The notes below the pieces were generated by a model. It worked only from the letters and a program-made list of their open reading frames with translations. It had not been told where the DNA came from and searched no databases. Both the position numbers and the translations under genes were made by a program. From Erwinia sp. (GTDB lineage Bacteria > Pseudomonadota > Gammaproteobacteria > Enterobacterales > Enterobacteriaceae), in assembly GCA_964016415.1 (NCBI GenBank), contig OZ024667.1, positions 62,001-126,000 on the forward strand: 64,000 bases of DNA, given 5' to 3'. Shown in pieces: positions 1 to 9,133 of this stretch; position 1 is the first letter of the stretch; each line of letters begins with the position of its first letter.

Positions 1-614
1 AACGTCAAGCCCACCGCGGGTGACGGAAACGTGGATGTGCGGGTGCTGATTAAGTTGGCGGCCGTAAGTATGTAGGGCACAGAAGATACCGACCTCAATA
101 CCCTGCCGGCGTGCCCACTTCAGTATGGCGCGGGTGGCGCAGCGGAACAGGTCGTTGAGCAGGGGCCAGTTGTCGTTGAAGAAGGGCCACAGCAGGTGTG
201 GCATGGTAAAGGTGATATGCTGCCATTCGCAGTCGGGGAGGACGTGCTGTTGCTCCGCGATCCACTGTTCGGTGGACTTCATGCCGCAGGCGCTGCAGGC
301 CGCAGGCGCTGCAGGCCTTTGACTTGCAGCTCTGGCAGAAGAAGCGGGAGTGTGTGCAGTCCGGCGAGGCGCAGCAGTAGCGGCGTACGCCCATGGCGCA
401 GGTCCCGCAGGCGAGCATGCGCTCAACGGAGAGGCGGGTCCACTGGCTGATGCTGTCGCTGTGTTTTTCGAGGTAACGATTCCAGCCGTCATCGACGGTG
501 AAAAGAAATTTAGCGGGACGGGGGATATGCATGGAGCAGAGTATAAAGCGGAGCGCCGAACATGCAAACACCCGAAGCTGCGGAGCAGCGCCGCTCACGC
601 CGCAGGCGTGCTAC
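1..614 (-). mobile_element. IS91-family element, copy A, cut by the window edge
   Basis: This is the transposase 5' half and adjoining end of an IS91-family element; the rest lies outside the window. The reading frame starts at 532 on the minus strand and shows the N-terminal Cys-rich domain, but a 16-17 bp tandem duplication (about 283-316) shifts the frame inside the zinc-finger region, so this copy should be inactive. It appears identical to 32240-32853 (copy D), duplication included. The element ends at 614 and is followed directly by GTTC (615-618), the tetranucleotide seen beside the same end of every other copy here. IS91 is known to insert next to GAAC or CAAG. Confidence 0.85.
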
Positions 615-618
615 GTTC

Positions 619-863
619 GATGATAAGCCGCCGCGCCCTGCCAGCTTCGCGCCGACGCCCAGCTGGCACCCCAATTTAAGAAGCCATTCGATTTCGGGTG
701 TCACATCGCGCGAAAACCGCCATTGCTTCAGCGCGGCCGCAAGCCAGCGGAGGATAAAGAGGTTTTCCTGTGCCGGCGACATAACGCCAGCATCCTGTCT
801 GGCCAGCGCCAGCGCCACCAGGGCGCACCATGCCAGACGGCCCGATTTTGCTGTCAGCGTCAA
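619..863 (-). pseudogene. Truncated gene of unknown function, interrupted by IS91
   Basis: About 80 N-terminal residues of an unrecognised protein begin at 863 on the minus strand (MTLTAKSGRLAWCALVALAL...). The frame then runs into the IS91 end at 618 and the remainder is missing. The fragment is rich in Ala, Leu and Trp with no motif I can name. The element abuts it exactly at the GTTC tetranucleotide, so loss of the 3' part is best explained by the insertion or by later recombination between IS copies. Whether the start codon is right is uncertain. Confidence 0.4.
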
Positions 864-1012
864 GCCGACTCATCCCCTGTATAAATATGCGGTTCCGCCC
901 GGGGAAGCGCCTCGTTGAAAATGCCGGCCATTAAATACTTTCATTAGTAGCATGGGGACTGGTGGGAACGAGTGCAAAGTTTATCAATGCGGCGATCTTT
1001 GCAACAGTGCAA

Positions 1013-2467
1013 CTAAATTTCTTGTTGCCGAATCGCGTTAAACTGCGTCGGACTATTCTTTTTCATGTAGAGGGCCCGCAAGCTACCGGCCACAAAGGTA
1101 AGTATCAAACTACCTATCACACAGACATTCGCCAGGTTAAATCCCTGTTTCCCAGTTAAGGCGGAGATATTATAGAAAGTCAGCAAAAGGAAACAGATGA
1201 AGGTGGTGAAGGCTAAGAAAGGCGCAACTCTAGTTTCCCAGAGTGTATGAGGTAAATTTTTTCCCCAGAAGAATGTTACTACGGACAATGCAGTGAGTGT
1301 AATCACAAACATATATCCCAGGGTTCCCACTGCGGCTAGATAGGTATAAGTCTGGCTTACCGGATCTATGCTCAATGCTGAGCAAGTGACGATGACGATT
1401 AAAGATATCACAGAAAAAGCGCACGATGAAAAATAAGGAGATGAGTGAGATGGATGGACTCGCGCAAAATTCGCATTCAGCACATTGCTTTTTCCCAGTA
1501 CGTAAGCATAACGGCTTACAATATTATGCGTCGACAGGGCGGCGGCAAATATGCTGGATATGAGCAATAGGCGAGAAATGTCATGGAGAACTTTACCCAT
1601 ATAGGTGTTAATAAGACCTAAGTACATATTTTCTGGGTTGGCTTCTGAAACGGAGACGACTTTCTCAAGACCAACGCCGACAACTGCGAAATATATCGAA
1701 ACGCAGTATAGCATCGTAATTAGCACGACTGAGAAATATGTTGCGCGCGGGATTGTTTTATCCGGCGTATTAACTTCTTCTCGGTAGACCACAGTTGCTT
1801 CAAAGCCGATGAAACCGAATACCGCAAACAGAATTCCAAGACCGACGTTACCGGAAAAGAATGACGATGGTTCGAGCGGTACTATCGACATCCCGTGGAT
1901 GCCTTTCGTAAACAAAACCGCGGCGTCGGCAAGCAGAATAATGAGCAATTCTGCGGCCAGAGCGAAACCGAGAACCCGGGCGCTAGCTTCAATGTTGACG
2001 TAGCCTAAGATGCCGACCATAAGAACGAGCGCTACCGCAAATATTCCCCAGTGCAGTTGCAGGCCAAAAGTTCCGCTGATGGTATCGCGAATGATGACCG
2101 CCAGATATGCCTCAAGGGCGATAACCAGCACTGCATAGGAGATGATCGCCACTGAAGCAGAAGCTATACCGATCACTCTCCCCGTTCCTTTAAGAATGTA
2201 TGAATAGAAAGCGCCAGCGCTTTTTACGTACCGAGACATTGCCACAAAGCCACATGAAAAAGTCAACAGCGCGGTACCGACGACTAAGATTGTCAAAGGC
2301 GCGCCGATACCATTACCTAAACCGATTATCAGGGGAGAAACACCCGCCATCATTGTTAATGGCGCGGCCTGTGCGAGGACCATAAAAACGATACCTATGG
2401 TAGTGAGGTTTCCTTTAAGTCCAGTCTCTTTACTGGCTTCATTGTAGTCTTTCAAAGATGAGGTCAT
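1013..2467 (-). CDS. APC-family amino-acid permease
   Basis: A 484-residue inner-membrane protein with about 12 hydrophobic segments. The N-terminal segment has the APC signature surroundings (GLKGNLTTIGIVFMVLAQAA, then PLTMMAGVSPLIIGLGNGIG), typical of amino acid-polyamine-organocation transporters. It is expected to import an amino acid or amine by proton symport or exchange; the substrate cannot be read from sequence. The start at 2467 is supported by an AGGAGA ribosome site seven bases upstream. It stands alone between a truncated gene and an IS3 remnant, so it looks like mobile cargo. Length and frame are intact. Confidence 0.85.
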   Translation of the reverse strand: MTSSLKDYNEASKETGLKGNLTTIGIVFMVLAQAAPLTMMAGVSPLIIGLGNGIGAPLTILVVGTALLTFSCGFVAMSRYVKSAGAFYSYILKGTGRVIGIASASVAIISYAVLVIALEAYLAVIIRDTISGTFGLQLHWGIFAVALVLMVGILGYVNIEASARVLGFALAAELLIILLADAAVLFTKGIHGMSIVPLEPSSFFSGNVGLGILFAVFGFIGFEATVVYREEVNTPDKTIPRATYFSVVLITMLYCVSIYFAVVGVGLEKVVSVSEANPENMYLGLINTYMGKVLHDISRLLLISSIFAAALSTHNIVSRYAYVLGKSNVLNANFARVHPSHSSPYFSSCAFSVISLIVIVTCSALSIDPVSQTYTYLAAVGTLGYMFVITLTALSVVTFFWGKNLPHTLWETRVAPFLAFTTFICFLLLTFYNISALTGKQGFNLANVCVIGSLILTFVAGSLRALYMKKNSPTQFNAIRQQEI

Positions 2468-2566
2468 TTTAGTTCTCCTGCTTGCATAATATCTTGAAAA
2501 TTACTCTACAAACTGCTTTCTGAGAGAAGATTTACCTTGACTGATTATCCCTTTCTTATTTAAAGC

Positions 2567-2729
2567 TTGTTCAGTTCGCTGAAAAAAGAGCGTATCAGAA
2601 AACGTATCTATAAACCCGGGCTCTGGCCCGTGCCAATATTTTCGATTACATTGAAATCTTCTATAATCGGTCCCGGCGCCATAGTCATCTCGGTGGCGTC
2701 AGTCCGGAGGCCTTTGAACAGGCCTCGTC
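2567..2729 (+). pseudogene. IS3-family transposase (OrfB) C-terminal remnant
   Basis: Read on the plus strand with one correction, this stretch encodes the C-terminal end of an IS3-family integrase-type transposase: [10 protein letters not shown], then, one frame over, [32 protein letters not shown] and a stop at 2729. The D-Y-I-E-x-F-Y-N-x-x-R-R-H block is the conserved C-terminal signature of the family. The shift is explained by loss of one A near 2613. No upstream transposase or element ends are present, so this is a scar. Confidence 0.8.
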
Positions 2730-3674
2730 GTGAGGACAGGGTTGTGGGGTCAGTCCAGTTGAACTCACAGCTCAACGCAAACATAAGCATCAGCCCCCAG
2801 TTTTAGATGCAACCTTGAGTACCCTTGCAGTATTCATCACTCGCTAACCCGTTATCTGGATAAGCATCTTGCCACACAGATTGGTCATTAATTGATCAAA
2901 TCATTCTCACGCTCTTCTATCCAGTTCAAAAAAATCTATCATAAATAAATCTTCCTTATGAATGATTACATTTCTCACCCGCGTAGCTAAGAAAATATGT
3001 GAATTATAAACCAGTACCAAATATGCAACTTTCTCTGATGCCGTCAAGCAGCAATTACCCCGTAAAATAATTCTATTTATCTTACTGATTTTTTTCGATT
3101 ATAACCATGTGTTCATTTTTTCTTCACAAGAATTTTAACACATCGATAAATACGACTTTATTTTACATAAGAAAGACTTAACTATGACAGTGATGATCTG
3201 TACAATTAGCCGCTGATCCTATTTTTATCAGTTGGAGATATTTACAACTCCTGCTTAATTGAGGACTCACACAGCTGGAAATCAATCTCCAATACTCCTA
3301 TTTCAGAGACTGCTTAGCAGGTCCGATAAAACGGAGCAATCCGCGGTTGCCCGCGTTAGAGAGTAGTGAATTGCGGCCGGGAGCCAGGATCACCAGCTTC
3401 GCTGGAAGGTGAAAAAGCACCTAATGCTATGACGGATTTCATCGGGACTGAAAAATTACGCCTGAAGTCGGTAAAGAATCTCAGACACCTGCTCAGAACA
3501 AGGAGTGAAAAAACAGAAAAGAGGAATACAAGTGCAATAACTGAATTCCAAGAGGTTGCGTAACAAAACCCCCTGACTGCTCGAGCTTGTAGGCAACAGG
3601 GTAATAGCCGGAAATTGGGAATTTCAAATTCTGGGGCCTAACAGGCATACTCGTGGTTAAGTACGGAGATAACG
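2730..3674. other. AT-rich gene-free stretch upstream of rhlA
   Basis: No convincing gene is seen over about 940 bp. The first 80 bases continue the IS3 scar, then AT-rich sequence runs to about 3230. From about 3330 the sequence changes character, with short GC-rich hairpins (for example CCAGCTTCGCTGG at about 3398-3410). The last part holds the rhlA ribosome site GGAG at 3665-3668. The promoter of rhlAB must lie here, but no lux-type box or clear sigma-70 pair was found. Confidence 0.5.
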
Positions 3675-4511
3675 ATGAGCCACAAATCCGCTGTTTTACG
3701 TGTAAAAGGGTTTAATGTGTTTGTGGAATTTACGGCGAGCACAACACACACTAACAACAGGACCCTGCTGATAAATGGAGCCCTGGCGACGTCCGCGTCA
3801 TTCCGAAACTGGAAAAAGTTCCTCTCCGGTAAATCCGACGTCATCACCTTTGATCTGCCATTTTCGGGGTTGTCTAAACCGTTTAATCAGGATGATTTTG
3901 GAATCGTTACCCTTGATGATGAAGTTGCCATAATTGAAACGATCATTTCTGTATATCAGCCCAATGTTATCGCTTCCGTTTCCTGGGGTGGAGCAGCGAG
4001 TTTGAAATTGCTTAAAAGCGGTCATCACAACCTGCGGCACGTCATTATTGCCTCTTATTCTTTTGAATTTAACGACGTAATGCAGAATTACGTAGCGGAA
4101 GCAAACCGGCTTTCCCGGGAACGAAAATTTCATGAACTTGCAATGCTTATGAATGATGAGGTCGGTTTTTATCTGCCGAAACAGATGAAGGCATGCAACT
4201 ACAGGCACCTAGCTGGTCTGGATGACATTGAGTATAGGCAGGGCCGCTTCCATCTAGAACAGATTTCGGGCATGCGAAATGATGACTACAGGAGTATCGT
4301 TAGTAATTCACCTTGCCAATTTCACTTTATCAACGGAGATCTCGACCGTCATACGCCGCAAAAAAGCATTCAGGATGTCTGTGGGGAAAAAGAGAACACC
4401 CGTTTCTACCAGATCCCTGAGGCGGGCCATTTTCTTGATCTTGAAGGTAGAGACTGCAGGCAAAGAATGTCCGAAACTTTCAGGCAGATATTCAGTTTAA
4501 TAGGGGGCTAA
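3675..4511 (+). CDS. rhlA: RhlA-like 3-(3-hydroxyacyloxy)acid synthase
   Basis: A 278-residue alpha/beta-hydrolase-fold protein resembling Pseudomonas RhlA along its length. RhlA joins two 3-hydroxyacyl chains taken from fatty-acid synthesis into the dimeric lipid tail (HAA) of rhamnolipid-type surfactants in the cytosol. Visible are LLINGALATSASF, FDLPFSGLSKP, the nucleophile elbow SVSWGGAA (Ser about 103), the acid region FINGDLD (Asp about 224) and GHFLDLE (His about 252), matching the known Ser/Asp/His positions. The start has GGAG six bases upstream. One base separates it from the next gene, so the two form an operon making a glycosylated lipid. Confidence 0.9.
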   Translation: MSHKSAVLRVKGFNVFVEFTASTTHTNNRTLLINGALATSASFRNWKKFLSGKSDVITFDLPFSGLSKPFNQDDFGIVTLDDEVAIIETIISVYQPNVIASVSWGGAASLKLLKSGHHNLRHVIIASYSFEFNDVMQNYVAEANRLSRERKFHELAMLMNDEVGFYLPKQMKACNYRHLAGLDDIEYRQGRFHLEQISGMRNDDYRSIVSNSPCQFHFINGDLDRHTPQKSIQDVCGEKENTRFYQIPEAGHFLDLEGRDCRQRMSETFRQIFSLIGG

Positions 4512-4512
4512 A

Positions 4513-5703
4513 ATGAAAGTGATAATTGGCGCACTAGGTTCGTCTGGCGATGTTTATCCCTGCATTGAAATCGGTGCCATACTCAAGAAAAGACACCATG
4601 AGGTATATCTTCTAGCCAATGAGCATTTCAAATCGTCGGCGGTATCCCGCGGATTATCTTTTATGCCAGTGGGGGACAGAGAGGACTATCTGAGAACGGT
4701 CAAGGACAGGCGTCTGTGGGATAAAAAAACTGCACTGAAAACCCTGTCGGGTTACATGGCCGCACAGCAGGAGGAGATGTACAACGCCATGGCAGCTTTT
4801 ATTGAAGAAGACTGCAACTGCATAATCATTCATTCGCTGTGGTGCTTTGCCGCCTCGATCGTCAGTGACAAGTTCGGGGTCAGGAAATTCTCTGTCAGCC
4901 TGACCAATGCCACTCAGAAATTGAAACCCGGTCGGTTAATTTCCTTTCTGGAAAAGGTATCTGGTGCAAGTCTTAACTGGAAACTCGCGCTTTTCAAAAG
5001 CCTGATAGTTTCACCCGCATTACAGGATACGGTAAATACCCTCAGAATGAGCAACGGCCTAGCTGGCCGTAAAAATATTTATGCAGCTTGGACAGATGAT
5101 GAAGCGAATTCCGTAGTGTTGTATGAGCCATGGTTTTATAAAAAAAATCAGCGCAAGGGATTTTATGCCGGGTTTCTGCTCAACAACGACAGCGAATGCT
5201 CACATGATACTCTGGTTTCGTCCTTTATTGACCGCAACACCGTGGTGATCTTTACCAGCTGGGCCTTGGCTGACGACCACTTTGTGAACCAGATAGTGAG
5301 CGACATAAAGGAAGAGGGCATGAAGTGCGTGATTGTCACCCCTGAGGCCGATATAGTACATGCAGAACACAGGGTGCTCATGGTCCCCTTTATCAACATC
5401 TCTAAGATCCGGGGCTGTCTGTTTGCTGTACATCATGGTGGCATCGGAACGACAGCCCAACTGCTTAGCAATGGTGTGCCTCAGCTTATTTACCCCAGCG
5501 CATTCGATCAATTCGGGAACGCCATAACGATTGAAAGGCTTCGCTGCGGGCTCAGGGGAAGGGGAAGGGGAAGAAAGCAACTGAAGGCTATGGCAGAATT
5601 TTCCAGGTCCGGCAGGAACCATTGTGAGCACTTCGCTGCCCTGTTCAACGACGATACCAGCATCAGAAACAGCAAACTGGAGTCTTTCCTCCGCCTGAAT
5701 TAG
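4513..5703 (+). CDS. rhlB: RhlB-like glycosyltransferase (GT1 family)
   Basis: A 396-residue UGT/GT-B glycosyltransferase resembling RhlB, expected to attach a sugar to the RhlA lipid product. The N-terminal part has GALGSSGDVYPCIEIG and the C-terminal donor-binding block has HHGGIGTTAQLL and GVPQLIYPSAFDQFGNA. Sugar choice (rhamnose or glucose) cannot be read here; no dTDP-rhamnose genes lie nearby. It is slightly shorter than Pseudomonas RhlB (about 426). A purine-rich tract at about 5551-5575 gives an odd Arg/Gly run after the donor motif, which may be a local compensated frameshift. The stop at 5703 is followed by a gene-free stretch. Confidence 0.85.
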   Translation: MKVIIGALGSSGDVYPCIEIGAILKKRHHEVYLLANEHFKSSAVSRGLSFMPVGDREDYLRTVKDRRLWDKKTALKTLSGYMAAQQEEMYNAMAAFIEEDCNCIIIHSLWCFAASIVSDKFGVRKFSVSLTNATQKLKPGRLISFLEKVSGASLNWKLALFKSLIVSPALQDTVNTLRMSNGLAGRKNIYAAWTDDEANSVVLYEPWFYKKNQRKGFYAGFLLNNDSECSHDTLVSSFIDRNTVVIFTSWALADDHFVNQIVSDIKEEGMKCVIVTPEADIVHAEHRVLMVPFINISKIRGCLFAVHHGGIGTTAQLLSNGVPQLIYPSAFDQFGNAITIERLRCGLRGRGRGRKQLKAMAEFSRSGRNHCEHFAALFNDDTSIRNSKLESFLRLN

Positions 5704-6003
5704 TCCTGATGTCAGTTTCTGCGGAAAGGCTTCTCCTAGAGCTTCAAGCATAATCGGTTAGGAGTATATTTTCGGGCTCTGTCCGGGGATATACATCCTT
5801 TTTGACCGTACCAGCATGTCCCGGTTGAAAACAGACACGAAAAAATCAGGAACAAAAACCTGCTTCCGGGACGGTGCCCATAGCATAGAATCAAATGTAA
5901 GCGTCACATTCAGACCATCTTACTTTTCTGACCATGCTTTCGGCCATTAATACCTGCGTGAACAGAGACAGTGCCATGATTAGTTACACGCGCCATATTC
6001 AGT
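5704..6003. other. Gene-free stretch after rhlB
   Basis: No supported gene is seen over 300 bp. The stretch ends at the GAAC tetranucleotide (6004-6007) that borders an IS91 fragment. A weak minus-strand frame is open near 5910-6000 but has no recognisable content. Confidence 0.5.
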
Positions 6004-6007
6004 GAAC

Positions 6008-6514
6008 GTAGCACGCCTGCGGCGTGAGCGGCGCTGCTCCGCAGCTTCGGGTGTTTGCATGACCGGCGCTCCGTTTTATACTCGGTCTCATGTATATCCC
6101 CCGCCCCGCTAAACTCCTCTTCACCGTCGAGGACGGCTGGAACCGCTACCTCGAAAAACACGGCGACAACATCAGCCAGTGGACCCGCCTCTGTGTTGAG
6201 CGCATGCTCGCCTGCGGGACCTGCGCCATGGGCGTACGCCGTTACTGCTGCGCTTCGACGGACTGCACACACTCCCGCTTCTTCTGCCAGAGCTGCAAGT
6301 CAAAGGCCTGCAGCGCCTGCGGCATGAAATCAACTGAGCAGTGGATAGCCGAACAGCAGCACGTGCTGCCCGACTGCGACTGGCAGCACATCACCTTTAC
6401 CATGCCCACCTGCTGTGGCCCTTCTTCAGCAACAACTGGCCCCTGCTCAACGACCTGTTCCGCTGCGCCACCCGCGCCATGCTGAAGTGGGCACGCCGGC
6501 AGGGTATTGAGGTC
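6008..6514 (+). mobile_element. IS91-family fragment F, transposase 5' part only
   Basis: This fragment is inverted relative to the other copies. It begins GTAGCACGCC just after GAAC (6004-6007) and carries the transposase start at 6090. It matches the intact copy closely until a one-base loss near 6405 (MP then TCCG instead of MPHLLWPF) and ends abruptly at about 6514, where similarity to the intact copy stops in the codon after GIEV. With copy B (6729-8176) it forms a facing inverted pair able to flip or delete the roughly 200 bp between them. Confidence 0.85.
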
Positions 6515-6562
6515 TATTAGGCGACAATTACCCAGTCCGCCGTGTTGCCTCAGCAGTTAATG

Positions 6563-6724
6563 TTACTTTCTTGCTTCAGCTAAAATGTTACCATAAGCAC
6601 GAGTTCCATAGACCAGTTCTCTTACCACTCTGACCCGCCATTCCTGTAACCTGCGCTGCAGTGTTCTGCGATGGCCTTCGGTGAATTTACCCGGATGTGC
6701 GCCTTCAAGCTTGAGAAGTAATTC
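6563..6724 (-). pseudogene. DDE-type transposase C-terminal remnant
   Basis: On the minus strand this stretch is open for 53 codons up to a TAA at 6563-6565 and reads ELLLKLEGAHPGKFTEGHRR then TLQRRLQEWRVRVVRELVYG. The pattern LLxxLxxxxPGxFxxGxxRTLQRRLxEWR is the C-terminal signature of a family of integrase-core transposases. No catalytic part and no element ends remain. It is squeezed between the IS91 fragment and the intact IS91 copy, which cuts it at about 6728. Confidence 0.65.
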
Positions 6725-6728
6725 GGTA

Positions 6729-8176
6729 CATGGTTAGGAATCTGAATCGCTTCTTTCGGATCACCTGACCATGGAAGGCGACACGACCCATGCCTGTTAC
6801 GGCGCGGATCAACATGAGTTTTGTGATAAAAATGCCATCGTCGCCGGATTTCTAACCTGAAACCCATTTTTCAGGCGCACCGATCCAGCTCAGGCATCCG
6901 CAACCATCGTTTTTTCGCCATCTGATGCAGCCTGTCAGAGAGCATTTTTGCGGCGTGCTCACCCGCCATGGCGCCGGCAAAACGCAGCCGACCTTTGCAG
7001 AGGATGCACTGGTACGGATCCGTGCCCAGGAAGCCTTTCATCAGCACCGCGAACCCGGGGCGTTTCGGTTTCTCCCGTACCGTCATTTCCAGCGCTTCGT
7101 AAACCTTCGGCAGCAGCGAGCCCCGCTTGCGGTTAGCCAGAAAGCCGGAGTAGCGCACCATCTTAAAATGCCGCGCCGGAACGTGGCTGATATAGCGCCC
7201 GATCATCTCTTCCTGGCTCAGCGTCTGGCGCTTATGCTTTCCCGTGCGGTGATCGAGGTAGTGGTGGACCACCGCGCCGCCGGCGTAGTGTCGCAGCCGT
7301 GAAGCCGACACCGGCGGTCGTTTCAGGTAGCGTCCGAGGTATTTAACACTGTGCCAGGTTCCCCGGGTCTTCTTCGCGAAGTGTACCTTCCAGTGCCGGC
7401 CATACTGTGCCTTCAGGTAACGCCGCCACTGGGGATCATCGCGGATGTGGCCCAGGCCCGGCAGGGTGCCGGGACTGACCCGCTCATAGCTGCCGCGCAG
7501 CAGGCGGATAACGGCACCCCGCCAGATTTCCTCAACGGCCTTATTTCTGAAGAAAAGGCTGCGCCAGGCGCCGTGCTTAACGTCAAGCCCACCGCGGGTG
7601 ACGGAAACGTGGATATGCGGGTGCTGATTAAGTTGGCGGCCGTAAGTATGCAGGGCACAGAAGATACCGACCTCAATACCCTGCCGGCGTGCAAACTTCA
7701 GCATGGCGCGGGTGGCGCAGCGGAACAGGTCGTTGAGCAGGGGCCAGTTGTTGCTGAAGAAGGGCCACAGCAGGTGGGGCATGGTAAAGGTGATGTGCTG
7801 CCAGTCGCAGTCGGGCAGCACGTGCTGCTGTTCGGCTATCCACTGCTCAGTTGATTTCATGCCGCAGGCGCTGCAGGCCTTTGACTTGCAGCTCTGGCAG
7901 AAGAAGCGGGAGTGTGTGCAGTCCGTCGAAGCGCAGCAGTAACGGCGTACGCCCATGGCGCAGGTCCCGCAGGCGAGCATGCGCTCAACACAGAGGCGGG
8001 TCCACTGGCTGATGTTGTCGCCGTGTTTTTCGAGGTAGCGGTTCCAGCCGTCCTCGACGGTGAAGAGGAGTTTAGCGGGGCGGGGGATATACATGAGACC
8101 GAGTATAAAACGGAGCGCCGGTCATGCAAACACCCGAAGCTGCGGAGCAGCGCCGCTCACGCCGAAGGCGTGCTAC
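6729..8176 (-). mobile_element. IS91-family element, copy B, apparently intact
   Basis: The end downstream of the transposase begins within CATGGTTAGGAATCTG (about 6729); its first bases are shared with copies C and D. The end upstream of the transposase is GTAGCACGCC on the minus strand, abutting GTTC at 8177-8180. There are no terminal inverted repeats or target duplication, as expected for rolling-circle elements. The upstream end carries a strong GC-rich hairpin region (about 8125-8176) conserved between copies. This is the only copy in the window with an open transposase frame, so it may mobilise the defective ones. Confidence 0.85.
6871..8094 (-). CDS. IS91-family HUH transposase
   Basis: A 407-residue rolling-circle transposase. 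Residues 42-77 hold a Cys-rich zinc-binding domain (CGTC, CC, CQSC, CSAC). QHITFTMP (99-106) and HPHIHVSV (158-165) form the core with the HUH metal-binding pair (His160 and His162 in HIH). KYLGRYLKRP carries the two tyrosines Tyr252 and Tyr256 in the YxxxY spacing of IS91 enzymes. A Cys pair near the C-terminus (CILCKGRL) may bind a second zinc. It should nick at one end and transfer a single strand into GAAC/GTTC sites. The length is typical for IS91 (about 400). Confidence 0.92.
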   Translation of the reverse strand: MYIPRPAKLLFTVEDGWNRYLEKHGDNISQWTRLCVERMLACGTCAMGVRRYCCASTDCTHSRFFCQSCKSKACSACGMKSTEQWIAEQQHVLPDCDWQHITFTMPHLLWPFFSNNWPLLNDLFRCATRAMLKFARRQGIEVGIFCALHTYGRQLNQHPHIHVSVTRGGLDVKHGAWRSLFFRNKAVEEIWRGAVIRLLRGSYERVSPGTLPGLGHIRDDPQWRRYLKAQYGRHWKVHFAKKTRGTWHSVKYLGRYLKRPPVSASRLRHYAGGAVVHHYLDHRTGKHKRQTLSQEEMIGRYISHVPARHFKMVRYSGFLANRKRGSLLPKVYEALEMTVREKPKRPGFAVLMKGFLGTDPYQCILCKGRLRFAGAMAGEHAAKMLSDRLHQMAKKRWLRMPELDRCA

Positions 8177-8180
8177 GTTC

Positions 8181-8656
8181 CCATGATGCAGGAAAAAAAC
8201 CGCCTCGCCGCACTGCTGCCGCAGGGCTGGGAGAGGGATTTCACCCACTTTTTCACCCTCGATGCCGCAGTGCTGATGTCGCTGCTCGGCTTCTGCGTTG
8301 CCAGCGGTATTAACGGCGTGCAGACCCGTGAGTGTGGGCGTACATCATCCAGCCGCCTCGATGCGCTGGAGTCCGCGCTCAATTTCAATATGCGTGACTG
8401 GTGGCAACCGACAAAAGATAGCTTTTTCGGCCTGCTGTCAAAAACTCAGATTGCAGATGCACTGAATGACGCAGGCGCCACCGGTGCCGCAGGCGACATC
8501 GACAAAATGAAAAAGGGTGACGCTGCCGCCGTAGCCGAAAGCCGCATGGCAGACAATCGCTGGGTGCCTGTCTGGATGCAGGGGGCACAGCCGCAGGAAC
8601 CGGTAAATTGTGACGTACTGGATACTGATAACAACCACACAGCGCACGCTGCCTGA
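8181..8656 (+). pseudogene. 3' part of ParB-like leading-region gene, first copy
   Basis: About 157 C-terminal residues of the same protein found full length at 29312-31321 (NRLAALLPQGWERDF against MRLKALLPDGWEKDF; MRDWWQPTKDSFFG against LRDWWQPTKENYFG; DKMKKGDAA against EKMKKGDAA). The N-terminal ParB/nuclease part is missing because IS91 copy B abuts the frame at 8180. An internal ATG at 8184 could start a short product but has no good ribosome site. It precedes psiB exactly as in F-type leading regions. Confidence 0.85.
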
Positions 8657-8701
8657 TAACGGAGGCCGCCCCTATACGGGGCGGCGATAAGGAAATAAAT
8701 C

Positions 8702-9133
8702 ATGCGCAATATCATTACAACCGATGTCCTGAAGACCATGATCCCAGACGAGTTAGAAGATTACCATTCTGCCGGTGAGGATTTTCGTCGGGAACTGACT
8801 CACGCCGTTATAGGGAACCTTGCAGCACCGGATCAGTGGGACATTAATGGTGAATATCGCAGCGAGTTTGGCGGTTTTTTCCCTGTACAGATACGCTTTA
8901 CGCCTGCTCATGGTAACTTTCATATTGCCGTATGCAGCCCCGGAGAGGTGAGCCCGGTCTGGATTATTGTCTTCATTACCCCCAGCGGCCGCCCCTTTTC
9001 GGTTGTCCGCACACTGGCGACCTTCAACCCAGAGATCGTGAGCCACACACTTAGCCTCGCTGCCTGTCTCGATGCTGATGGTTATTCGGCTGCCAGCATT
9101 ATCAGCATTCTGGCAAGGGAGGGCGAAGCATGA
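8702..9133 (+). CDS. psiB: Plasmid SOS inhibition protein PsiB
   Basis: A 143-residue protein matching PsiB of F-type plasmids (RRELTHAV, then EYRSEFGGFFPVQIRFTPAH and FHIAVCSPGEVSPVW). PsiB binds RecA in the cytosol and stops SOS induction when single-stranded plasmid DNA enters a recipient during conjugation. Its start overlaps no gene but follows a GC-rich hairpin (about 8662-8685) and an AAGGA site. It overlaps psiA by four bases (ATGA, 9130-9133). A second psiB is cut after nine codons at 31390, so this is the only complete copy in the window. Confidence 0.95.
   Translation: MRNIITTDVLKTMIPDELEDYHSAGEDFRRELTHAVIGNLAAPDQWDINGEYRSEFGGFFPVQIRFTPAHGNFHIAVCSPGEVSPVWIIVFITPSGRPFSVVRTLATFNPEIVSHTLSLAACLDADGYSAASIISILAREGEA

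Noticed and set aside
2608..2790. A 60-codon minus-strand frame
   Set aside because: It is antisense to the IS3 OrfB remnant, whose conserved C-terminal motif is on the plus strand.
3366..3563. A 65-codon plus-strand frame upstream of rhlA
   Set aside because: No ribosome site or recognisable sequence; overlaps a hairpin-rich stretch likely to be untranslated leader or old mobile DNA.
5200..5751. A 183-codon minus-strand frame over the rhlB 3' end
   Set aside because: The plus strand carries the GT1 donor motif and operon structure; the minus frame has no family features.
6925..7854. Several plus-strand frames opposite the IS91 transposase (also at 16035, 31618, 38384)
   Set aside because: They recur in every IS91 copy as antisense shadows of the transposase, with no independent conservation or start sites.
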